A stretch of DNA of 17,809 nucleotides, from NCBI GenBank assembly GCA_902806215.1, contig CADCVT010000265.1:1-17809 (forward strand). The letters are read 5' to 3'. Below, piece after piece: positions 12,437-17,809 of this stretch. The position numbers and the translations under genes are program-made. Within the stretch, counting starts at the first letter, position 1. Each line of letters starts with the position of its first letter. This DNA comes from an uncultured Solirubrobacteraceae bacterium. GTDB lineage: Bacteria; Actinomycetota; Thermoleophilia; Solirubrobacterales; Solirubrobacteraceae. The notes beneath the pieces were generated by a model. The model did not search any database. It was given only the letters and a program-made list of their open reading frames with translations, and had not been told where the DNA came from.

Positions 12437-12994
12437 ATGAGCCAGGAGGCCCCGGGGCGGCTGGAGACGGTCCGCCTCTTCGTGAACTCCGTCGACGTCG
12501 AGGCGGAGACCGAGGAGCTGTCGTCGCCGGAGGCGCTCGCCGCCTGGATCGCGGCGCACGACCTCGGCGAGGCGCCGACGGCGACCGAGGACGACCTCCG
12601 GCACGCCATGGCCCTGCGCGAGGCGCTGCGCGAGCTGCTGCTGGCCCAGCACGAGGGCCACGAGGCGCATCCCGCGGCGGCGCCGACGATGGAGGAGGCC
12701 GCGCGGCGCGCACGGCTCGAGGTGCGCTTCGGCCCGGACGGCGCGGCGGCGGGCGCGCCGGCCGCCGAGGGCGTCGACGCGGCCCTGGGACGGCTGCTCG
12801 CCATCGTCGCCGACGCCCAGGCCGAGGGCACGTGGTCGCGGATGAAGGCGTGCCCGTGGGAGACGTGTCGCTGGGCCTTCTACGACCACTCGAAGAACCG
12901 CTCGGGCGTCTGGTGCGACATGGCCGTGTGCGGCAACCGCGCGAAGGCCCGGGCCTACCGCGAGCGCCAGACGCGCACCCGCCGCCCGGCCTGA
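12437..12994 (+). CDS. CGNR zinc-finger protein with ABATE domain, probable transcription regulator
   Basis: A 185-aa protein. Residues 8-130 are a helical ABATE-type (putative stress-sensing) domain: LETVRLFVNSVDVEAETEEL, then LAAWIAAHDLGEAPTATEDDLRHAMALREALRELLLAQ. The C-terminal zinc finger (137-175) has C139-x4-C144 and C160-x4-C165 followed by the name-giving G-N-R, in CPWETCRWAFYDHSKNRSGVWC and DMAVCGNRAKARAYR. The family is predicted to bind DNA. Its position opposite the cupin gene, with paired 9-mers between, suggests that it regulates that gene and perhaps itself. The start at 12437 is supported by the TAGTCT box. Confidence 0.9.
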   Translation: MSQEAPGRLETVRLFVNSVDVEAETEELSSPEALAAWIAAHDLGEAPTATEDDLRHAMALREALRELLLAQHEGHEAHPAAAPTMEEAARRARLEVRFGPDGAAAGAPAAEGVDAALGRLLAIVADAQAEGTWSRMKACPWETCRWAFYDHSKNRSGVWCDMAVCGNRAKARAYRERQTRTRRPA

Positions 12995-13001
12995 ACGCCG
13001 C

Positions 13002-13047
13002 CGAACGTCCCTGACTCCCCCTCATAGGTCGCACTGACGGACGTTCG
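13002..13047. promoter_or_regulatory. Perfect 9-bp inverted repeat upstream of the glucan phosphorylase
   Basis: CGAACGTCC (13002-13010) and GGACGTTCG (13039-13047) are exact inverted repeats with a 28-nt spacer, in the 89-bp gap between the CGNR gene and the phosphorylase. It could be a long-loop hairpin or two half-sites for a dimeric regulator. There is no T-run, so it is not a typical terminator. Confidence 0.4.
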
Positions 13048-13083
13048 CGTTTCGGAGGATGTCGCGGGGGCAGCATCGTCCGG

Positions 13084-15210
13084 GTGCAAGCCGGAACTCA
13101 CGACATCGAGCGCGCCGCCGCGGGCCTCGCGCGGCGCCTCCCCGACCGCCTGGGTGTCTTCGCTCGCCTGGCCTACAACTACCGCTGGTCCTGGGCGCCC
13201 GACGGCCCCGACCTCTTCCGCGGCATCGACCTCAAGCGCTGGCTGACCACCGCCGGCAACCCGGTGAAGCTGCTCCAGGAGGCCTCGTTCGACGCGCTCG
13301 AGCGCGCGGCCGGCGACGATGCGCTCGTCGCCCGCGCCGAGGAGATCGACCGCCTCGTCCATGAGGACCTCGCCCGCCCCTTCCGCACCGAGGCGACGAC
13401 CGAGGACCGGCCGATCGCCTACTTCTGCGCCGAGTACGCGCTGCACCGCTCGCTGCCGATCTACTCCGGCGGGCTCGGCGCGCTCGCGGGCGACCACCTC
13501 AAGGAGGCGTCGGACTACGCGCTCCCGCTCGTCGCGGTCGGCCTCATGTACCACCGCGGCTACTTCCGCCAGCGCATCGACCACACCGGCTGGCAGCAGG
13601 AGTTCTGGGTCCCGACCGACCCGGGCCGCACCCCCGCCGCGCTCGTCACCGACCCCGAGACGGGCGAGCCGATCACCGTGACCGTGCAGGTCGGCGACGA
13701 GGACGTCGTCGTGCAGTGCTGGCGCGTCCAGGTCGGGCGCGTGCCGCTCTTCCTGCTCGACACCGACCGGCCGGAGAACAACCGCTTCAGCCGCTGGATC
13801 TCCGAGCGGCTGTACGACTCCGACGAGGTCACGCGCCTGTCGCAGTACGTCGTGCTCGGCAGCGGCGGCGTGAAGATGCTGCGCGCGTTCGGGATCGATC
13901 CCGGCGTCATCCACATGAACGAGGGGCACGCGGCGTTCGCGGCGCTCGAGGCGGCGGCGCAGGCCGGCGACGGGTCGTTCGAGGACCGCATCGCCGAGGT
14001 CCGCAGCCGCACGGTGTTCACGACGCACACGCCGGTGCCGGCGGGCAACGACACGTACCCGGCCGACCGGATCGCTCGGACGGTCGGGCCGCTCGCGGCC
14101 AGCGCGGGCACCGATGTCGAGCACGTCCTGCGCCTCGGCCGCACGCACCCCGACGACCCGAACGAGCCCTTCGGCGTGACGCAGTTCGCGCTGCGCACCT
14201 CGCGCGCGGCCAACGGCGTCAGCGAGCGTCACGGCGGCGTCTCGCGCGGCATGTGGCAGGGCCTGTGGCCGGACCGCTCGGTCGACGACGTGCCGATCGG
14301 CCACGTGACCAACGGCGTCCACGTCCTGTCGTGGGTCGGCGCGCCGATGCGCCGCCTGCTCGACCGGTACATCGGCGAGGGCTGGGCCGGCCGGGCGCTG
14401 GATCCGAGCGCGTTCGAGGGGATCGAGAACATCCCTGACGAGGAGCTGTGGGCGGTGCGCTGCGAGCAGCGCCGGCTGCTCATCGACTTCGTCCGCGACC
14501 GCTCGCAGCTCGACCGCATCTCGCGCGGGGAGCCGCGCGAGTACGTCGAGGCCGGCGCCCGCGCCCTGGACCCGAACGTCCTCACCGTCGGCTTCGCGCG
14601 CCGCCTGGCGACGTACAAGCGGATGGGGCTGCTGCTGTCGGACCTGCACCGCTCGCTCGCGCTCGTGCGCAGCGACCGGCCGATCCAGCTGGTCATCGCC
14701 GGCAAGGCGCACCCCAAGGACGACGACGGCAAGCGGCTCGTGCAGGAGCTGTTCGGCTCGCGCTGGGAGGAGGGCGTCGCCGGCCGCGTCATCTTCCTCG
14801 AGGACTACGAGCTCGGCATGGCGTCGCGGCTCGTGCGCGGCTGCGACGTGTGGGTCAACGTCCCGCGCCCGCCACTCGAGGCGTCCGGCACCAGCGGCAT
14901 GAAGTCCGCGGTCAACGGCGGGCTGCAGCTCAGCGTGCTCGACGGCTGGTGGACCGAGGGCTTCGACCCGTCGTACGGCTGGGGGCTCTCCGGCGAGGAG
15001 GACCACGACCACGGGGCGCAGGACGCGCGCCACGCGGACGAGCTCTACCGCGCGCTCGAGAACGAGATCGTGCCCGAGTTCTACGACCGCGACGGCGAGG
15101 TCCCGCGGGCGTGGCTCGCGCGCGTCAAGCGGTCGATGAAGGTGCTCATCCCGCAGTTCTCGGCCACGCGGATGATCTCCGAGTACGACGAGCGCGTCTA
15201 CCGCGCCTGA
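13084..15210 (+). CDS. glgP: Alpha-glucan phosphorylase (DUF3417 type)
   Basis: A 708-aa glycogen/maltodextrin phosphorylase that releases glucose-1-phosphate from alpha-1,4-glucans using pyridoxal phosphate. Residues about 14-115 form the DUF3417 N-terminal domain (FARLAYNYRWSWAPDGPDLFRGID). The catalytic part includes IAYFCAEYALHRSLPIYSGGLGALAGDHLK, VIHMNEGHAAFAALE, FTTHTPVPAGND and FARRLATYKRMGL. The cofactor lysine is K607 in EASGTSGMKSAVNGG. This is the short bacterial/archaeal branch (alpha-glucan family phosphorylase) rather than the classic glycogen phosphorylase. At 708 residues it is shorter than the roughly 850-residue mycobacterial relative, but all core motifs are present. The GTG start at 13084 has no Shine-Dalgarno site at proper distance; a GGAGG lies about 26 nt upstream. 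Confidence 0.95.
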   Translation: MQAGTHDIERAAAGLARRLPDRLGVFARLAYNYRWSWAPDGPDLFRGIDLKRWLTTAGNPVKLLQEASFDALERAAGDDALVARAEEIDRLVHEDLARPFRTEATTEDRPIAYFCAEYALHRSLPIYSGGLGALAGDHLKEASDYALPLVAVGLMYHRGYFRQRIDHTGWQQEFWVPTDPGRTPAALVTDPETGEPITVTVQVGDEDVVVQCWRVQVGRVPLFLLDTDRPENNRFSRWISERLYDSDEVTRLSQYVVLGSGGVKMLRAFGIDPGVIHMNEGHAAFAALEAAAQAGDGSFEDRIAEVRSRTVFTTHTPVPAGNDTYPADRIARTVGPLAASAGTDVEHVLRLGRTHPDDPNEPFGVTQFALRTSRAANGVSERHGGVSRGMWQGLWPDRSVDDVPIGHVTNGVHVLSWVGAPMRRLLDRYIGEGWAGRALDPSAFEGIENIPDEELWAVRCEQRRLLIDFVRDRSQLDRISRGEPREYVEAGARALDPNVLTVGFARRLATYKRMGLLLSDLHRSLALVRSDRPIQLVIAGKAHPKDDDGKRLVQELFGSRWEEGVAGRVIFLEDYELGMASRLVRGCDVWVNVPRPPLEASGTSGMKSAVNGGLQLSVLDGWWTEGFDPSYGWGLSGEEDHDHGAQDARHADELYRALENEIVPEFYDRDGEVPRAWLARVKRSMKVLIPQFSATRMISEYDERVYRA

Positions 15211-15235
15211 GCGTCGTCGTACCGTAGATCCGGCC

Positions 15236-15889
15236 GTGTCGCTCCTGCCGCCCGCCGCTCGCAAGATCGTCCCGAACCGCGTTCGCGACGACGTGCGCCT
15301 GCGCGCGCTTTCCGTCGGGCTCGGGGTCATCCCGCCGCGTGCGATGCACTCCGAGGAGGAGGCGGCGCTGCTCGTCTCGCTGGCTCGGGCGGCTCGGCGG
15401 ATCGTCGAGATCGGCGTGTACGAGGGCGGCTCCGCCGTCGAGATCGCGCGGCACATGCCGCGCGACGGCGAGCTCCATCTCATCGACCCGTTCGGCAAGC
15501 AGCCCGGGGCGCTGCCGCGCGACTGGGCGGGGACCGAGTGGGCGACCAAGCGGACGGTCGCGCGCGCGGCGAAGGGCGGCCCGACGATCGTGTGGCACGC
15601 GCAGTTCAGCCAGGACGCGGCGGTCGGCTGGAGCACGCCGATCGACCTGCTCTTCATCGACGGCGACCACCTCGAGCCCGGCGTGCGCCGCGACTGGGAC
15701 GACTGGCACGACCACGTCGTCCCGGGTGGGCACGTCGCGTTTCACGACTCGCGCGAGCACAAGCCGCACGGGCGCGGCCTCCCGGGGCCGACGGCGGTCG
15801 TCGACGCGCTCTTCCGCGAGGGCACGACGGCCGGCTGGACGATCGCGCACGAGGTCGACCGCACCACGGTCGTCCGCCGCGACGCCTGA
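15236..15889 (+). CDS. Class I SAM-dependent methyltransferase (Methyltransf_24-like)
   Basis: A 217-aa Rossmann-fold methyltransferase. Motif I for S-adenosylmethionine binding is IVEIGVYEGGSAVEIA (56-71); the acidic end of strand 2 is HLIDPFG (81-87); IDLLFIDGDH (136-145) and VVPGGHVAFHD (161-171) are typical of the Methyltransf_24 group, which includes enzymes acting on sugars, lipids and natural products. The substrate is unknown. It follows the phosphorylase by 25 bp on the same strand, so it is probably co-transcribed at least partly, although a TACCGT (15220-15225) lies 10 nt before its GTG start. There is no signal peptide or membrane segment. Confidence 0.88.
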   Translation: MSLLPPAARKIVPNRVRDDVRLRALSVGLGVIPPRAMHSEEEAALLVSLARAARRIVEIGVYEGGSAVEIARHMPRDGELHLIDPFGKQPGALPRDWAGTEWATKRTVARAAKGGPTIVWHAQFSQDAAVGWSTPIDLLFIDGDHLEPGVRRDWDDWHDHVVPGGHVAFHDSREHKPHGRGLPGPTAVVDALFREGTTAGWTIAHEVDRTTVVRRDA

Positions 15890-16007
15890 GTCGCCGACTG
15901 GCGATCAACCGGCGGTTCAACCGATCGACGGATCCCGCGCGCGCCCGGTGGCCCCGACGATGGGGGAGGCGGCTCACAACCCCCCGAGTCGCCCTTTGGT
16001 GCAAGAA

Positions 16008-16045
16008 GCGCTGGGCGGGAGCCGAAGAGGCTCCCGCCCGTGCGC
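16008..16045 (+). terminator. Strong hairpin, probable terminator after the methyltransferase
   Basis: GGGCGGGAGCC (16013-16023) and GGCTCCCGCCC (16029-16039) pair perfectly over 11 bp around GAAGA. The stem can extend past a small bulge through GCGC (16008-16011) and GCGC (16042-16045). Only a short TTT follows, at 16047-16049. It lies about 120 bp after the methyltransferase stop and 47 bp before the response regulator. The rest of the 202-bp gap (15890-16091) shows no gene or RNA that I recognise. Confidence 0.65.
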
Positions 16046-16091
16046 GTTTGGGATGGCCCCGGGCGCGTGGCACGATGGACGACTCAGGCAC

Positions 16092-16733
16092 ATGGCACTC
16101 AAGCGAACCACGGTCTTCGTCGCCGACGACCACCCGGTCTTCCGCGACGGTCTCATCCGGGCGATCAGGTCTCGGCCGGAGTTCGAGGTGGTGGGCGAGG
16201 CCGGCGACGGACGCGAGGCGCTCGCGGCGATCCGCGAGCTCGAGCCGAACGTCGCGCTGCTCGACGTGAAGATGCCGAGCATCGACGGTCCCGGGATCGC
16301 GCACGCGGTGCGCCGCGACGGCATCCCGACACGCGTCGTGCTCATCTCCGCGCACGCGCCGAGCGACCTCGTCTACCGCGCGATCTCCCTCGGCGCCGCC
16401 GCGTACCTGTCGAAGGAGGCCAGCCGCGAGGAGATCTGCGACACCGTTGCCGCGGTCGCGCGCGGGGAGACGCGGCTCAGCCCGGAGATCCAGGGCGAGC
16501 TCGTCCGGCAGATCCAGATGCGCGCGGTCGACGACCGCCCTGCGCTGTCGCCGCGCGAGCGCGAGGTGCTCGTCCTGATCGCCGACGGCCTGTCGGCGCC
16601 GGAGATCGCCCGCCGGCTGCACGTCAGCCCGGCGACGATCAAGACCCACCTGCAGGGCCTGTACGAGAAGCTCGGCGTCTCCGACCGGGCGGCGGCTGTG
16701 GCGTCGGCGATGCGGACGGGACTGCTCGAGTGA
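16092..16733 (+). CDS. NarL/FixJ-family response regulator
   Basis: A 213-aa two-component regulator. The receiver domain (5-125) has the acidic pair D12-D13 (VADDHP), the phosphoacceptor D58 (ALLDVKMP), the switch residue S86 (VVLISAH) and K108 (AYLSKEAS). The LuxR-type helix-turn-helix (151-213) reads LSPREREVLVLIADGLSAPEIARRLHVSPATIKTHLQGLYEKLGVSDRAAAV. The open frame continues far upstream, but homology begins at the ATG at 16092; no Shine-Dalgarno site or obvious -10 box is seen there. Its stop overlaps the histidine kinase start as GTGA, marking them as a cognate pair. The target genes are unknown. Confidence 0.94.
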   Translation: MALKRTTVFVADDHPVFRDGLIRAIRSRPEFEVVGEAGDGREALAAIRELEPNVALLDVKMPSIDGPGIAHAVRRDGIPTRVVLISAHAPSDLVYRAISLGAAAYLSKEASREEICDTVAAVARGETRLSPEIQGELVRQIQMRAVDDRPALSPREREVLVLIADGLSAPEIARRLHVSPATIKTHLQGLYEKLGVSDRAAAVASAMRTGLLE

Positions 16734-17809
16734 CTGCCACGCGGACGGAGCTCCTCGCCGCCCTGCTGCATCGCGGCGGCATCGGTGTCGCCATCGTCGA
16801 CGGCGACACGCGCTTCCGGTACGTCAACGCCCGGATGGCGGAGATCAACGGGCGAACGGCGGACGAGCACGTCGGCGCGACCGTCGGCGAGATCCTGCCC
16901 GAGCTCGAGCAGGTCCTGGTGCCGATCCTCGCGCGGGTGATCGAGACGCAGACCCCGTTGCTCGGCGTCTCGGTCGAGGGCAGCACCGCGGGAACCGGCG
17001 GGGGCTTCTGGCAGGCCAGCTACCTCCCGCTCTCCGACGACGGCGTCCCGTGCGTCGGCGTGGTCCTCACCGACGTGACCGAGCGCGAGCGGGCAGTCGC
17101 CGAGACCCGCCGGCGGCTCGCGCAGCAGGCGGCCCTCGCCGATCTCGGCCAGCAGGCGCTGCTCGCGACCGGGCTCGACGCGGTGTTCGCGCTCGCGACC
17201 GACATGCTCGCGCGCGAGCTCGACGCGCCGTTCGCCGGCGTGCTCGAGCGCGACCCGTCGCGCGGCGACCTCGTCATGCGCGCGGGCACCGGGTTCCCGC
17301 CCGGGGCCGTCGGGACCGTGCGGGCCGCGGCGGGCCCTGCGTCGCAGCCGGGCTACACGCTCGCGACCGGCGGGCCGGTGATCACCCGCGACGCGACCGC
17401 CGAGGAACGCTTCACGTTCACCGCGTCGCTCGTCGAAGAGGGCGTGCGCAGCGCCATCTCGGTCCCCATCCCCGGTGAGGGCGAGGCCTTCGGCGTGCTC
17501 GGCGTGATGTCCGACCGGCTGCAGCACTTCGACGACGACGACGCCGCGTTCGTGCGCTCGGTCGCCAACGTCCTGGGCGCGGCGGTGGTCCGCACGGGCC
17601 AGGAGATCGAGCTCGCCGAGCTGGCCGCGCAGCGCGGCACGCTCGTTGCCGAGGCGATGGACGCGGGGGAGCGCGAGCGCCGGCAGATCGCCGACGTCCT
17701 GCACGACGAGGCGCTCCAGCACCTGCTGTTCGCGCGCCTCGAGCTCGGCGCGCTCGACGCCGACGCGCGCGAGGCGCTCGGGCGGGTCGAGGCGTCGATC
17801 GAGGCGGCG
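16730..17809 (+). CDS. PAS-GAF sensor histidine kinase (NarL-partner type), C-terminus off the window
   Basis: The frame is open from GTG 16730 to the right edge, 360 residues so far. Residues about 8-120 are a PAS domain (GIGVAIVDGDTRFRYVNARMAEINGRTADEHVG, closing with GVVLTDVTERERA). Residues about 145-290 are a GAF domain (LDAVFALATDMLARELDAPFAGVLERD, GVRSAISVPIPGEGEAFGVLGVMSDRLQHFDDDDAAFVRSVANVLGAAV). A HisKA_3 dimerisation helix begins at about 312: ERERRQIADVLHDEALQHLLFARLEL with phosphoacceptor His325. The ATPase domain should follow outside the window. No membrane segment is present, so it is a cytoplasmic sensor. The signal sensed is not evident; no cysteine-histidine haem or chromophore motif is obvious. 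It is coupled to the response regulator by a 4-bp overlap. Confidence 0.92.
   Translation, partial: MTATRTELLAALLHRGGIGVAIVDGDTRFRYVNARMAEINGRTADEHVGATVGEILPELEQVLVPILARVIETQTPLLGVSVEGSTAGTGGGFWQASYLPLSDDGVPCVGVVLTDVTERERAVAETRRRLAQQAALADLGQQALLATGLDAVFALATDMLARELDAPFAGVLERDPSRGDLVMRAGTGFPPGAVGTVRAAAGPASQPGYTLATGGPVITRDATAEERFTFTASLVEEGVRSAISVPIPGEGEAFGVLGVMSDRLQHFDDDDAAFVRSVANVLGAAVVRTGQEIELAELAAQRGTLVAEAMDAGERERRQIADVLHDEALQHLLFARLELGALDADAREALGRVEASIEAA

Noticed and set aside
12955..15657. Minus-strand open frame of about 900 codons opposite the glucan phosphorylase and methyltransferase
   Set aside because: Composition is that of an antisense shadow (Arg, Ala, Val, His repeats). The plus strand encodes two clear enzymes there.
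15908..15940. GGTTCAACC-like stretch suggesting a tRNA T-arm
   Set aside because: No acceptor stem, anticodon arm or D-arm can be built around it.
15953..15990. G-run and C-run pair in the gap after the methyltransferase, considered as a riboswitch or small RNA
   Set aside because: Apart from one possible GGGGG/CCCCC pairing there are no conserved elements of any riboswitch class I know.
16373..17722. Minus-strand open frame of about 449 codons opposite the response regulator and kinase
   Set aside because: Antisense shadow; the plus strand carries a complete receiver/LuxR pair and a PAS-GAF kinase.

Overview
The window is about 17.8 kb of very GC-rich, densely packed bacterial chromosome. 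GTG starts are common, genes overlap by ATGA or GTGA, and many starts look leaderless, with a TANNNT -10 box only 7-8 nt before the start codon. Together with the gene families present (PspA/PspAA, F420-type LLM oxidoreductase, CGNR zinc finger, DUF3417-type glucan phosphorylase, a c-di-AMP riboswitch on an NlpC/P60 gene) this points to Actinomycetota. My guess from general resemblance is class Thermoleophilia (Solirubrobacterales-like); nothing here fixes the taxon. I see no mobile element, CRISPR array, tRNA or rRNA; this looks like ordinary chromosome.

Layout. Positions 1-997 (minus) hold the start of xseA (exonuclease VII large subunit), divergent from a formate/nitrite-transporter family channel (1069-1917). 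Positions 1914-4833 (minus) form a three-gene operon, in transcription order an SPFH/band-7 protein, a divergent NAD-kinase-like protein and an LLM-class flavin/F420 oxidoreductase. A Nudix-fold NrtR-like regulator with a damaged Nudix box (4907-5578) is transcribed away from it, and an AT-rich imperfect palindrome lies between. A small lipoprotein follows (5607-5852). Positions 5866-7343 (minus) are a cell-wall-binding-repeat lipoprotein and a coupled 96-aa protein. Positions 7405-9508 hold an acyl-CoA dehydrogenase overlapped by a Vps62-like secreted, membrane-anchored protein.

From 9509 to 9794 a leader carries a well-preserved ydaO/yuaA-type c-di-AMP riboswitch in front of an NlpC/P60 hydrolase (9795-10400). 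Then come a hotdog thioesterase (minus), pspA and its PspAA partner (plus), a cupin (minus), a CGNR zinc-finger regulator (plus), an alpha-glucan phosphorylase, a SAM methyltransferase, and a NarL-type response regulator coupled to a PAS-GAF histidine kinase that runs off the right edge.

How it fits together. Several genes concern the envelope and its stress responses: PspA/PspAA, SPFH, the c-di-AMP-controlled wall hydrolase and the wall-binding lipoprotein. Three regulatory arrangements stand out. The first is the mirror-symmetric pair of -10 boxes in the 24-bp gap between the thioesterase and pspA. The second is the NrtR-like/SPFH/NAD-kinase-like locus with its candidate operator. The third is a pair of CGTAACCGG repeats bracketing the cupin promoter beside the CGNR regulator. 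Convergent gene pairs are packed with gaps of 13 bp or less, or overlap, and two of the junctions carry inverted repeats that include stop codons. No gene-free stretch exceeds 300 bp.
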